The notes under the pieces: generated by a model
Seen by the model: only the letters and a program-made list of their open reading frames with translations
What the model was told of the DNA's origin: nothing
Databases searched by the model: none
Position numbers and translations under genes: made by a program
Assembly (NCBI RefSeq): GCF_014191375.1
Contig: NZ_JACHWN010000001.1
Span: forward strand, 310,001 to 374,000
Direction of reading: 5' to 3'
Origin: Mesorhizobium sp. RMAD-H1
GTDB lineage: Bacteria > Pseudomonadota > Alphaproteobacteria > Rhizobiales > Rhizobiaceae
Length of the DNA stretch: 64,000 nucleotides
In this document: one piece after another, positions 16,534-24,077 of the stretch
How positions within the stretch are numbered: position 1 is the stretch's first letter
Layout: the number at the start of each line of letters is the position of its first letter

Positions 16534-16803
16534 ATGAACCTTAATCCCGCCCTTGTGAAGATGGTTGCCGATGCCGCCGTCACTTATGAGGCGAACAACG
16601 CTCAGGCCCACGAGCTTCTGCTTCACCTGATCGCTAACACGTTTGAGCGTATCCACGCCACGCCGGACACCGTATCGCTCGACTATGCACAGGAGGCCAT
16701 GGACCTTTTGAGCATGGTCGAAAGCTGGTGCGTCGGACAGCACGAAGACGGCTATCTGATCTTCCGGGATCCCGGTGACGATGTAGAACACCTTGAGCCG
16801 TAA
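16534..16803 (+). CDS. Small hypothetical protein, 89 residues
   Basis: ATG 16534 follows GAAATGGAGACC. The product is acidic and helical (MNLNPALVKMVADAAVTYEA at the start, ending PGDDVEHLEP) without membrane segments. A rho-independent terminator 20 bp after the stop marks the end of the transcript. The family is unknown. The small size and clean terminator suggest a real accessory gene. Confidence 0.6.
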   Translation: MNLNPALVKMVADAAVTYEANNAQAHELLLHLIANTFERIHATPDTVSLDYAQEAMDLLSMVESWCVGQHEDGYLIFRDPGDDVEHLEP

Positions 16804-16823
16804 GGCGCTTGCCAATCGACCAG

Positions 16824-16853
16824 AAGCCCACCGCTCACACCGGCGGGCTTTTT
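16824..16853 (+). terminator. Rho-independent terminator
   Basis: AAGCCCACCG pairs with CGGCGGGCTT with one mismatch, followed by a short T tract. It closes the small-gene transcript ending at 16803. Confidence 0.8.
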
Positions 16854-16880
16854 GCCTCAAAATGGGGAGTGATTCGGGGC

Positions 16881-17798
16881 ATGGAGTTACTCATCATGGG
16901 CAAGGAAATAAAGACGGCACTACATCATTGGTGGCCAAGGGGACTTTCTCAGTTTTGGGAAGATAGCGGGGGCGGTGTCACGGCTGTAAACCCTGATGGC
17001 ACCGAACGCCGATCTTCCCCAGATCAATTCGGCGCGATAACGAATGCTCATGCTGTGAAGCTTGACGGGCCTTGGTCCTTTTCGTTTGAGACCGCCTTTG
17101 ACAAGATCGACAATCGCATACCGTCTCTCATTCGAGAGCTTCTTGCTTTTGAAGCGCCGGCAGAAGAATGCAATCAGCAGCGAACAAACTTCAAGTCACA
17201 TGATGCTCCTGATGATTTTCTTGAAGTAATTGGCGCGTTAATGGCATCCCTGATAACCCGGTGCCCACGAAACAGGAGTTCTATAGCGAAGACAACGGAA
17301 TATTATCAGTCACGATTTGGATTCACTGACCCAAAGGCGGACAAAAATCTGATAAATTTAAATTTACGGTCCTCTATAGAATACATTGGAAAGCATTTTA
17401 AGAATGGTAAAATCATATTAGCATTTAGTGATGATAAAGAATTCATATTTGGAGATGGATTCTATACAAATATGACCACGGAAAGCTGTATAGGTCATAA
17501 AAAGACGGTAATTCCAGTGACACCTGTAATGGCATTATTTTTTTCTAAGCCAACGCAATATTTCACATACCCAAAATTATTCACATGCAAGCTCGATAGA
17601 TATTACGTGGAACTGATAAACGATCTTACGAAGGTTTACTCTGGTAAGAATATCTTCTATCGAAGTCAAAAGCCAGAAATTGGTGACGAATTCAGCCAAG
17701 GGAAATTTCTTCAATACGAATACCATAAAGTGCCGTGGCTGGAGCGCTTCTTGGCGGATATGCACGCCATTCGTGGTGATGTGCCACTTTCCGGATAG
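16881..17798 (+). CDS. Hypothetical protein, AT-rich, possible DUF4238-like
   Basis: The 305-residue product starts at ATG 16881 behind GGGGAGTGATTCGGGGC; ATG 16896 is an alternative. The opening (KTALHHWWPRGLSQFW) recalls the His-His-x-x-Pro start of DUF4238 proteins, but the rest does not clearly follow that family. The middle of the gene, about 17330-17560, is strongly AT-rich compared with its neighbours, a sign of recent horizontal transfer. No membrane segments are seen. It lies beside membrane and HEPN-type genes near a tRNA 3' end, a typical place for anti-phage genes. The function is unknown. Confidence 0.6.
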   Translation: MELLIMGKEIKTALHHWWPRGLSQFWEDSGGGVTAVNPDGTERRSSPDQFGAITNAHAVKLDGPWSFSFETAFDKIDNRIPSLIRELLAFEAPAEECNQQRTNFKSHDAPDDFLEVIGALMASLITRCPRNRSSIAKTTEYYQSRFGFTDPKADKNLINLNLRSSIEYIGKHFKNGKIILAFSDDKEFIFGDGFYTNMTTESCIGHKKTVIPVTPVMALFFSKPTQYFTYPKLFTCKLDRYYVELINDLTKVYSGKNIFYRSQKPEIGDEFSQGKFLQYEYHKVPWLERFLADMHAIRGDVPLSG

Positions 17799-17906
17799 CG
17801 CCAAAGCAGACAACGCAGCACTGAAAAACAACTCGCTAAGAGACACGGCGGACTTTCCTTTTACGTCTCACCGCGCCAATGATGAGCACGGGAGCGGAGG
17901 GGAATC

Positions 17907-18362
17907 ATGGCGATGACGCGCGAAGAAGCGATTGAGGTTCGAAAGCTAACATATGAGGACTTCCAAAAGAGCAAACGGCACGCCGTCCAATTGAACGCCG
18001 ACTACGGGCGTTGGCTGATTGCCTCGCTCTTGCTGGTGCATGGTGCTGTCATTGCTTTCCTCGCGCAGAATGAACGGCTGGCGGAGGCAGTGCTTCCTTC
18101 AGTTTTTTGGTGGCACGTCATCGGACTGCTTCTGGCCTTCCTGTGCGGCTTCCTTGTTTGGGCGAACTGGAGCTTTCACGCTCGCATCTATGAGGCCGTA
18201 AATCCCGGTATGATCTACGATGATGCACACTGGCCGAAATTTGATGGGGGCACAAATCGCTGGATCACATGGACGCATTGGACAGGCATTATTACCGGCA
18301 TCTTGTCGGCGCTCTGCATTCTCGGGTCGGCGCTTTCCGCCTATCACATTATGACGGTTTGA
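17907..18362 (+). CDS. Three-helix membrane protein
   Basis: The 151-residue product follows GGAGGGGAATC. Three hydrophobic spans are visible at about residues 36-53, 67-87 and 126-146. The first 30 residues are charged and cytosolic, and a 40-residue polar loop (HARIYEAVNPGMIYDDAHWPKF) separates spans 2 and 3. It starts a compact group with the 38-residue gene at 18372 (10 bp later) and the HEPN gene at 18497. No family is recognised. Membrane partners next to HEPN proteins occur in abortive-infection systems, but this link is inference. Confidence 0.7.
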   Translation: MAMTREEAIEVRKLTYEDFQKSKRHAVQLNADYGRWLIASLLLVHGAVIAFLAQNERLAEAVLPSVFWWHVIGLLLAFLCGFLVWANWSFHARIYEAVNPGMIYDDAHWPKFDGGTNRWITWTHWTGIITGILSALCILGSALSAYHIMTV

Positions 18363-18371
18363 GAAGCGGCA

Positions 18372-18488
18372 ATGCCCGGCGACAAGTGGCCTGACTACAA
18401 CCCGAATATAGGCTGGTCGGGTCAGCTAGCGTTGCTCGCGCTGATGCTTCTGGCGCTGGTCGGTTCGCTCGGCTGGTTGCTGGTGTAG
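18372..18488 (+). CDS. Very small membrane protein, 38 residues
   Basis: An ATG-to-TAG frame of 38 codons lies in the 134-bp gap between two genes on the same strand, with GAGAAG upstream. The product has a polar start (MPGDKWPDYNPNIGW) and one hydrophobic helix (LALLALMLLALVGSLGWLLV) running to the end. The spacing, 10 bp after the three-helix gene and 8 bp before the HEPN gene, argues that it is translated as part of one operon. Confidence 0.55.
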   Translation: MPGDKWPDYNPNIGWSGQLALLALMLLALVGSLGWLLV

Positions 18489-18496
18489 GCCGCTTT

Positions 18497-19234
18497 ATGG
18501 CAAAGAAGGCCAAAAGGAAAAAGCCGAACGTGATCGGCACCAAGGCAGCAGTTGCCAAGCTCGACCGAATGATGCCGATTCTTGAAAAGAACATTGTCGG
18601 CGCGCTCATGATCGAGGTCACGCTTGAAGCCGGCAACGACATTGTGCTCGCAATGCCCGACAAGGACATTCCCGGTGCGGACGCTTACAACCAGATTCGA
18701 CATAGCTTGAGCTTCGATCTTGCGATGCATCTCGCTCGCCTATTCGATAAGGGCAGCGGGCGCTACCATGCCAATAACAAGGACACGGCGTCTATCCCTC
18801 TCATGATCCGCCTGCTTCGGCAGAAGCGTTGCAGGCAGGCGCTTGCTCAACGCGCCCGGAACTGGAATCCGGCGCTTAATGATACCTTTGCTGCAATGTT
18901 CGAACGCGATTGCCTCAGCGCCATTGATCGCGCTTCAGAAGGCTACACTGCCACCTTTCGCGGGAAGTTTGGGCGGTCTGGTCTTAGGCGGCTGAAGATT
19001 GCCCGCGACAACCATTTCGCTCATTCGCTCATGAGCGACAGGGAACTCAATCTAATTTATCATCAGCTTTTCCGCCTCACTGATTGCGCGCGCGACATTC
19101 TGGACGCGGCCAACATCGCCATTGCGGGAACCTCGCTCGAACTCACTGACAAGGAAGAAATCTTCCGCGAACGTGCTGAAGATTTTTGGAAGCAGGCGCT
19201 GCTAGGGAAGAGTGAGGACGAAACGGCGGACTAA
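18497..19234 (+). CDS. HEPN/AbiU2-like protein (candidate abortive-infection ribonuclease)
   Basis: The 245-residue product is all-helical with a basic amino terminus (MAKKAKRKK). LAMHLARLFDKGSGRYH, then SIPLMIRLLRQKR, and later the motif RDNHFAHS near residues 173-180 resemble AbiU2 and related HEPN proteins, where R-x4-6-H forms the ribonuclease site. Such proteins act in phage abortive infection or as toxins. It follows two small membrane genes and ends 86 bp from the 3' end of tRNA-Gln. The assignment rests on the Rx4-6H motif in its helical setting. Confidence 0.6.
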   Translation: MAKKAKRKKPNVIGTKAAVAKLDRMMPILEKNIVGALMIEVTLEAGNDIVLAMPDKDIPGADAYNQIRHSLSFDLAMHLARLFDKGSGRYHANNKDTASIPLMIRLLRQKRCRQALAQRARNWNPALNDTFAAMFERDCLSAIDRASEGYTATFRGKFGRSGLRRLKIARDNHFAHSLMSDRELNLIYHQLFRLTDCARDILDAANIAIAGTSLELTDKEEIFRERAEDFWKQALLGKSEDETAD

Positions 19235-19320
19235 GCTCCGGTTTTATGCACCGGAAAAGTGTTCCGGCTGCGATTTTGGTGTTTCGTCTAAGTGCTTGTT
19301 TTTTTTGACGAAAAGAGATG

Positions 19321-19394
19321 TGGCTGGGGGACCTGGATTCGAACCAAGACTAACGGAGTCAGAGTCCGCTGTTCTACCCTTAAACTATCCCCCA
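19321..19394 (-). tRNA. tRNA-Gln (anticodon CTG)
   Basis: On the minus strand a 74-base cloverleaf can be drawn. The acceptor stem TGGGGGA pairs with TCCCCCA, the D arm contains AAGGGTAG, the anticodon stem-loop is GCGGA-CTCTGAC-TCCGT with CTG at the anticodon, the T arm contains GGTTCGAATCC, and CCA is encoded. The accessory block lies on its 3' side, where tRNA-specific integrases insert, but no second copy of the tRNA end was found near 13.9 kb. Confidence 0.95.
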
Positions 19395-19689
19395 AAACGC
19401 CAAGTCATCAACGTTTTAGACGAAACGGAAAAAGCGGGTTGGACACGCTTTTCTCTTGCGGTTTTGTGACCGCATCCCGTTCGGTGCCGCCTTCTAGCAT
19501 ATTTGCCGTTTCAATCAAGCCCCCGAAACGCTTTGGGTCGCCAAATTGTGAAGAGCCCGTTGCGTCGCTTTGCGGACCGGCAAATCCATGAATTTGCTGG
19601 GGGAGATACCGGCATATCAAGGCTGCAGGCCGGCCTGGCGGATATTGACATCGATCCCGCCGCCATTGTACCCGATTGGCTCTAATCAG
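19395..19689. other. Intergenic region between tRNA-Gln and the fluoride riboswitch
   Basis: About 295 bp. It contains promoter DNA of the tRNA and the crcB operon. Short frames (for example 19503-19685) lack ribosome sites. No other feature is seen. Confidence 0.4.
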
Positions 19690-19762
19690 TGCGGCAATGG
19701 ATTCTGCCGGGCCGGAAATGGCCGAACCGCTTCCCCGATGAAGCTGATGACTCCTGCTCGTT
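19690..19762 (+). promoter_or_regulatory. Fluoride riboswitch (crcB motif)
   Basis: The stretch GGCAATGGATTCTGCC, then AACCGC, then GCTGATGACTCCTGC follows the order and spacing of the crcB-motif aptamer (GG-N2-ATGG-N-TTC-N-CC, AACCGC, GCTGATGA-N-CCTGC) known from Pseudomonas. It lies 130 bp upstream of two crcB genes. The aptamer binds fluoride and turns on expression of exporters. The region between it and the start codon is the expression platform; which mechanism it uses is not clear. Confidence 0.8.
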
Positions 19763-19890
19763 TGCCGTCGTGCGAAGGTGTAGAGTCATGTTCGAACCTG
19801 GTTTCCTGTCCTTGCAGATTCTGTCCCCGAACCGTTTTCCGAAACCTGCGGCCACGGAGCATGTGCCGCGGGGCTCTATCGGGGGCGTCC

Positions 19891-20292
19891 ATGAGCCTTG
19901 AAGCCTGTGCCCTTGTGCTGGCCGGCGGTTTCATCGGCGGCATTGCCCGTTTCTTCCTCTCCGGCTTCATCGGCAGGCGGATCGGCGAGGCCTTCCCCTG
20001 GGGTACATTCGTCGTCAATGTCACGGGCGCATTCCTCATCGGCTTCGCGGCCGGGCTGGCGCAAGAGGCGGAGGGGTTCCTCGCCGGCGCTATGACACGC
20101 GATTTTCTGATGGTGGGGCTGCTGGGCGGCTATACGACTGTTTCATCCCTTGCCCTGCAGAGCCTCAATCTGGCCTTGGGCGGACAGCAGCGGCAGGCAC
20201 TGTTCAACGTCGTCGCCTCCGCCGTTCTCGGCGTGCTCGCGGTCGGCGCCGGCTTTGCAATGGCCGTTTGGATGCTGGGGCAGGGGCAATGA
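19891..20292 (+). CDS. crcB: Fluoride exporter CrcB/Fluc, first subunit gene
   Basis: The 133-residue protein has four hydrophobic helices and the Fluc signatures [34 protein letters not shown] and [16 protein letters not shown]. The last holds the conserved G-x-T-T-x-S of the sodium and fluoride pathway. Fluc channels are antiparallel dimers that let fluoride leave the cell. The start at 19891 follows GGGGG and gives a normal length; an upstream in-frame ATG at 19861 is less likely. Its stop overlaps the start of a second crcB gene by four bases. Paired genes usually form heterodimers. Confidence 0.92.
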   Translation: MSLEACALVLAGGFIGGIARFFLSGFIGRRIGEAFPWGTFVVNVTGAFLIGFAAGLAQEAEGFLAGAMTRDFLMVGLLGGYTTVSSLALQSLNLALGGQQRQALFNVVASAVLGVLAVGAGFAMAVWMLGQGQ

Positions 20293-20705
20293 TGGGGGCC
20301 CCGCACAAAGCCGAAGCCTTGCGGCTCTATCTGGCTGTCGGGTGCGGCGCCGCCATCGGCGCGCTGCTGCGCTTCCTGTCGGGCCTCCTCATCGTTTCCG
20401 GGTTGGGGGCGAATGCGCTTTGGGTGACGGTCTTCGTGAATGTCGTCGGCTCCTTCGTCATCATGCTCTTTGCCACGATGACCGGGCCTGACGGGCGCTG
20501 GATGGTCGCTCCGGCGGCGAGGCAGTTCGTCATGGGCGGCATTTGCGGCGGCTTCACCACCTTTTCCGCCATGAGCCTCGACGCGTTCATGCTGATGGCG
20601 CATGGCGGCATGCTGGAGGGGCTCCTCTATCTCGCGGCCGTGATAGTCTCTTCGCTCGCCGCCGCCTGGGCGGGCTATGCGTGCGCCGTGCGGATCAACA
20701 GCTAA
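20289..20705 (+). CDS. crcB: Fluoride exporter CrcB/Fluc, second subunit gene
   Basis: The 138-residue protein has four helices and matches the first subunit in motif order: [31 protein letters not shown] and [18 protein letters not shown] with the conserved TTFS. ATGA overlap with the upstream gene indicates translational coupling and a 1:1 heterodimer. A DUF190 gene follows after 15 bp in the same transcript. Confidence 0.92.
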   Translation: MMGAPHKAEALRLYLAVGCGAAIGALLRFLSGLLIVSGLGANALWVTVFVNVVGSFVIMLFATMTGPDGRWMVAPAARQFVMGGICGGFTTFSAMSLDAFMLMAHGGMLEGLLYLAAVIVSSLAAAWAGYACAVRINS

Positions 20706-20720
20706 GCGGAGGAGAAGGAC

Positions 20721-21062
20721 ATGACGCTTCCCAGGGAATCGACGCTTCTGCGGATCTTTTTCGGAGAAAGCGATGTGACTGCCGACGGCACGCCGCTTTA
20801 TGAAGCGATCGTCATGAAGGCGCGCGAGATGCGGATGGCCGGAGCAACCGTCCTGCGCGGGCCCATGGGCTTCGGCCGCTCGAGCGTCCTGCACACGGCC
20901 AAGATCCTGCGCCTCTCGCAGGATCTGCCGATCGTGGTGGAAATCATCGATGCGCCCGAGAAGGTGGAAGAACTCATCCCCGAAATCACCGCAATGACGC
21001 AGAGCTGCCTCATCACCACCGAGGAGGTACAGGTCATCCGCTATGGCAATGGCGATGCGTAA
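20721..21062 (+). CDS. DUF190 protein of the fluoride operon
   Basis: The 113-residue protein is of DUF190 type, with LLRIFFGESDVTADGTPLYEAIVMKAREMRMAGATVLRG and IVVEIIDAPEKVEEL, a PII-like ferredoxin fold. These proteins are repeatedly found next to crcB and may regulate or sense. GGAGGAGAAGG precedes the start. It is the last gene of the riboswitch-controlled unit. Confidence 0.88.
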   Translation: MTLPRESTLLRIFFGESDVTADGTPLYEAIVMKAREMRMAGATVLRGPMGFGRSSVLHTAKILRLSQDLPIVVEIIDAPEKVEELIPEITAMTQSCLITTEEVQVIRYGNGDA

Positions 21063-21142
21063 CTTCGCCTGAGTTGCTCCCGGCATTGCCCAGGCCCTTG
21101 GTTATTTCGCAAAGCGCTGTTACATTAGCACCAACGTGAAAA

Positions 21143-22672
21143 ATGACAGCGCCTGCCTGCGTCCTTCCAGGGTTCGCGCGGCGCTTTGAGGACAAGACTT
21201 TGAAGAACCCCGAGGAAGACGCGAGGATCGCGTCGCTTGACGGGGCGTCCGGTGGGAAACGGGTTGGTAAAGACGCCCGGAATCCATCCGAAAACGGGCA
21301 ACGGGAGCACCGTCCGCCCGCAGCCGCATCGGCGGAGCCGCAGCCGGCCCCTGATTCGGGACGCCCCGATACCAGTCAGAAGAAGCGTGCACGCCGCCGC
21401 AGGCGCGGCAAGGCGAAGCTGCGTGACAGGGCAGTGCAGACCGGAGCGTCGGCTGCCGTGCCTGCGCAGATGGATGTCCAACCCGTTCCTCCTTCGGCCG
21501 CCAGGCCGGTATCGAAGCTGTCAAACCGCCGTCGCCGGTCACGGCGCAACAAGCAGGTCCGCGCGCCGGCAGTTCCCAAACAGGTCGTAGACAAACAGGC
21601 CCAGCCGAAGCCGCAGGAGCAGCCCCGGCCGCGCGCCATTCCCGCGCGCAGCGATGCCCCGCTCTATGCCGCGCTGGACCTCGGCACCAACAATTGCCGT
21701 CTCCTCGTCGCCGCGCCGACCAGGCCGGGCCAGTTCCGCGTCGTTGATGCCTTCTCGCGCATTGTGAGACTCGGCGAGGGGCTGGGGACGACGGGAAGGC
21801 TCGGCGACAGGGCCATGGACCGCGCCATCGAGGCCTTGAAGATCTGCCGCGACAAGCTCGCCTTGAGGACATTGCGCAGATCGCGGCTGATCGCCACCGA
21901 GGCCTGTCGCTCGGCCGAAAACGGCGCGGAGTTCCTGGGCCGTGTGCGCGCCGAGACCGGACTGGAACTCGAGATCGTCGACCGGCAGACCGAAGCCCGC
22001 CTGGCCGTCTCCGGCTGCGGCACGCTGGTCGATCGCGATACGGATGCGATCGTCCTCTTCGATATCGGCGGCGGCTCCTCGGAGATCGCGCTGATCGATG
22101 TCTCGCGCCGCCGCTCGCCGCGGCTTGCCGAGCACATCATCGCCTGGACGTCGCTGCCTGTCGGCGTCGTCACGCTGGCCGAGCGCTTCGGCGGTCGCGA
22201 GGTGACGCGGGAGAGCTTCGCCGCCATGGTCGACCATGTTTCGGAGTTGATCGAGGCTTTTGCCGACCGCGACAAGCTGGGCGAGCTGGCAAAAAGCCCG
22301 CGCTTCCACCTGATCGGCACGTCGGGCACGGTCACCACGCTCGCCGGCATCCATCTAGGGCTCGAGCGCTATGATCGCAAGCGCATCGACGGCATGTGGA
22401 TGGACAGGGACGACGTGACCAGCATGACCAGCCGGCTCCTCTCCTGGGATTTCGATGCGCGCGTCGCCAATCCTTGCATCGGCGCCGACCGTGCCGATCT
22501 GGTGCTGGCCGGCTGCGCCATCCTCGATGCCATCCGCAATGTCTGGCCTAGCCAGAAGCTGCGCGTCGCCGACCGGGGCTTGCGTGAAGGCATTCTCACG
22601 GAACTCATGTCGCGGGATGGCGCCTGGCGCGACCGCCGGCATCCTCGTATGAACGGCAAGCACATATCATGA
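21143..22672 (+). CDS. Ppx/GppA-family phosphatase with long basic N-terminal extension
   Basis: The conserved part starts near residue 170 ([16 protein letters not shown], the phosphate-1 loop of the actin/hexokinase fold). [23 protein letters not shown] and [13 protein letters not shown] follow, all diagnostic for Ppx/GppA exopolyphosphatases and pppGpp phosphatases. The first 165 residues are disordered and rich in Arg, Lys, Gln and Pro ([24 protein letters not shown]). The start is uncertain: ATG 21143 or TTG 21200 behind GAGGACAAG. It overlaps rlmE by four bases. The basic tail may bind RNA or polyphosphate; this is inference. Confidence 0.85.
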   Translation: MTAPACVLPGFARRFEDKTLKNPEEDARIASLDGASGGKRVGKDARNPSENGQREHRPPAAASAEPQPAPDSGRPDTSQKKRARRRRRGKAKLRDRAVQTGASAAVPAQMDVQPVPPSAARPVSKLSNRRRRSRRNKQVRAPAVPKQVVDKQAQPKPQEQPRPRAIPARSDAPLYAALDLGTNNCRLLVAAPTRPGQFRVVDAFSRIVRLGEGLGTTGRLGDRAMDRAIEALKICRDKLALRTLRRSRLIATEACRSAENGAEFLGRVRAETGLELEIVDRQTEARLAVSGCGTLVDRDTDAIVLFDIGGGSSEIALIDVSRRRSPRLAEHIIAWTSLPVGVVTLAERFGGREVTRESFAAMVDHVSELIEAFADRDKLGELAKSPRFHLIGTSGTVTTLAGIHLGLERYDRKRIDGMWMDRDDVTSMTSRLLSWDFDARVANPCIGADRADLVLAGCAILDAIRNVWPSQKLRVADRGLREGILTELMSRDGAWRDRRHPRMNGKHIS

Positions 22673-23379
22673 AGAAACCGGGCGGAACCAAAACCGGGGG
22701 CAGGGGCGGCGCCGGCACGCGCGGCCTGCACACGCGCGTCAAGAAGAAGGCGGGAACGATCAAGGAATCCTCGCGCCGCTGGCTGGAGCGCCATCTGAAC
22801 GATCCCTACGTGCAGAAGTCCAAGCAGGAGGGCTATCGCTCGCGCGCCGCCTTCAAGCTGATCGAGATCAATGATCGCTACAAGATCCTGAAGAAGGGAC
22901 AGAAGATCATCGATCTGGGCGCTGCACCCGGCGGCTGGAGCCAGATCGCGGCGGGCATTGTCGGCTCGACCAACGACGATCCGCAGGTCGTCGGCATCGA
23001 TTATCTCGATGTCGACCCCTTGCCCGGCGTCACCATGCTGAAGATGGATTTCCTCGACGAGGAGGCGCCGGAGAAGCTGATCGAGGCGCTGGGCGGCCAG
23101 CCCGATGTCGTCCTTTCCGACATGGCCGCGCCGACCACCGGCCACCGCCGCACCGATCATCTGCGCACGGCCCATCTCTGCGAGGTCGCGGCCGATTTCG
23201 CCATCTCGGTGCTGAAGCCCGGCGGCCACTTCCTGACCAAGACCTTCCAGGGCGGCACGGAAAACGAGCTGCTCACGCTTTTGAAGCAGAACTTCAAATC
23301 CGTGCACCATGTGAAGCCGCCGGCCTCGCGCGCGGAATCGGTCGAGCTCTACCTGCTGGCCCGCGACTTCAAGGGTTGA
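22669..23379 (+). CDS. rlmE: 23S rRNA (uridine-2'-O)-methyltransferase
   Basis: The 236-residue protein is RlmE (RrmJ/FtsJ), which methylates U2552 of 23S rRNA with S-adenosylmethionine. It contains [20 protein letters not shown] with the first catalytic Lys, the SAM site [15 protein letters not shown], the acidic [19 protein letters not shown], and [14 protein letters not shown] with the second Lys, giving the K-D-K-E tetrad. Length is typical and the gene is translationally coupled to the phosphatase through ATGA. Confidence 0.95.
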   Translation: MKKPGGTKTGGRGGAGTRGLHTRVKKKAGTIKESSRRWLERHLNDPYVQKSKQEGYRSRAAFKLIEINDRYKILKKGQKIIDLGAAPGGWSQIAAGIVGSTNDDPQVVGIDYLDVDPLPGVTMLKMDFLDEEAPEKLIEALGGQPDVVLSDMAAPTTGHRRTDHLRTAHLCEVAADFAISVLKPGGHFLTKTFQGGTENELLTLLKQNFKSVHHVKPPASRAESVELYLLARDFKG

Positions 23380-23384
23380 TGTAA

Positions 23385-23413
23385 TTGACTACATCGCCTT
23401 GTTGACGTATTCT
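23385..23413 (+). promoter_or_regulatory. Promoter of the TumE/TumA toxin-antitoxin pair
   Basis: TTGACT (23385-23390) and TATTCT (23408-23413) are 17 bp apart. The transcription start predicted about 7 bp later coincides with ATG 23421, so the toxin message is probably leaderless. The -10 box overlaps the inverted pair GACGTA / TACGTC (23404-23409 and 23415-23420), which could be an autoregulatory operator. Confidence 0.6.
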
Positions 23414-23420
23414 TTACGTC

Positions 23421-23704
23421 ATGGGGGCGGCAAAAAAGATCAGAAAGAACGTATCGAGCTTACGAACGATTCGTTTGTTGAATTGTCCATCTTCGAAGTG
23501 CCAAGAAGACTTGCTGGATCGACGCATGATTTTAAATACCGCCTTGCCTACGTCGTATTGGGCGAATGCGTGCTGCGGTACGACAACGAAGCGGGCAAAG
23601 GTGATCACAAGCATATCGGGAGAAAGGAATTCTCCTATGCCTTTGTGGATGTCCAAACACTGCTGCGTGATTTTTTCGCGGATGTAGGAAGGATGAAGAC
23701 ATGA
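23421..23704 (+). CDS. tumE: TumE-family toxin, possibly expressed by -1 frameshift
   Basis: The conserved sequence (ERIELTNDSFVELSIFEVP, then RLAYVVLGECVLRYDNEAG and KGDHKH) matches TumE (DUF6516) toxins. That frame has no ATG; it is open only back to TTG 23399/23402, inside the promoter -10 region. ATG 23421 is in another frame and reads MGAAKK before diverging. At 23432-23438 the sequence A-AAA-AAG lies in the ATG frame, a classic bacterial -1 slippery heptamer. Slipping there continues exactly into the TumE frame to give MGAAKKDQKERIEL. A lost A in a homopolymer, by mutation or sequencing error, would look the same. The stop overlaps the next gene by four bases. Confidence 0.65.
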
Positions 23705-24054
23705 CGGCCCTAGAAATTAGAGTCGCCTCACAGGAGGAAATCATTTCCGATGTCCTGCACGCCGTGAATTCAGGTGTTGAGGCAAAAGAAGATATTTACA
23801 CGTTTCTTACTTACGAAGCTTTACACCGAACGCTCACGCCGAAACGGATCGCGATCATCAATGCGATGGCAGGCAGGGGCGTCCTTTCCATGCGGGAGGT
23901 TGCCCGGCTCGTCGGACGTGATTTCAAGGGTGTTCATACCGATCTGGTCGCTCTCCTCAATATCGGACTAATCGACCGGGACCCGAGCGGCGGGGTTATT
24001 CTGCCCTTTGACGAGTTGCGCATAGACATCTCCTTGCACGCACACGCCGCGTAA
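23701..24054 (+). CDS. tumA: TumA-family HTH antitoxin
   Basis: The 117-residue product has a carboxy-terminal winged helix-turn-helix (IAIINAMAGRGVLSMREVARLVGRDFKGVHTDLVALLNIGLIDRD), as in HVO_A0114-type antitoxins found after TumE toxins. It should neutralise the toxin and repress the operon. Its start overlaps the toxin stop (ATGA), so it is made by coupled translation. If the toxin needs frameshifting, coupling would tie antitoxin translation to the same event. Confidence 0.7.
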   Translation: MTALEIRVASQEEIISDVLHAVNSGVEAKEDIYTFLTYEALHRTLTPKRIAIINAMAGRGVLSMREVARLVGRDFKGVHTDLVALLNIGLIDRDPSGGVILPFDELRIDISLHAHAA

Positions 24055-24077
24055 CCCCGGGGCCTGCTTTCTCGCGC

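Noticed and set aside
13882..19394. Complete prophage or integrative element between the tape-measure fragment and tRNA-Gln
   Set aside because: No integrase, capsid, terminase or second tRNA end was found; it is treated as a mixed remnant.
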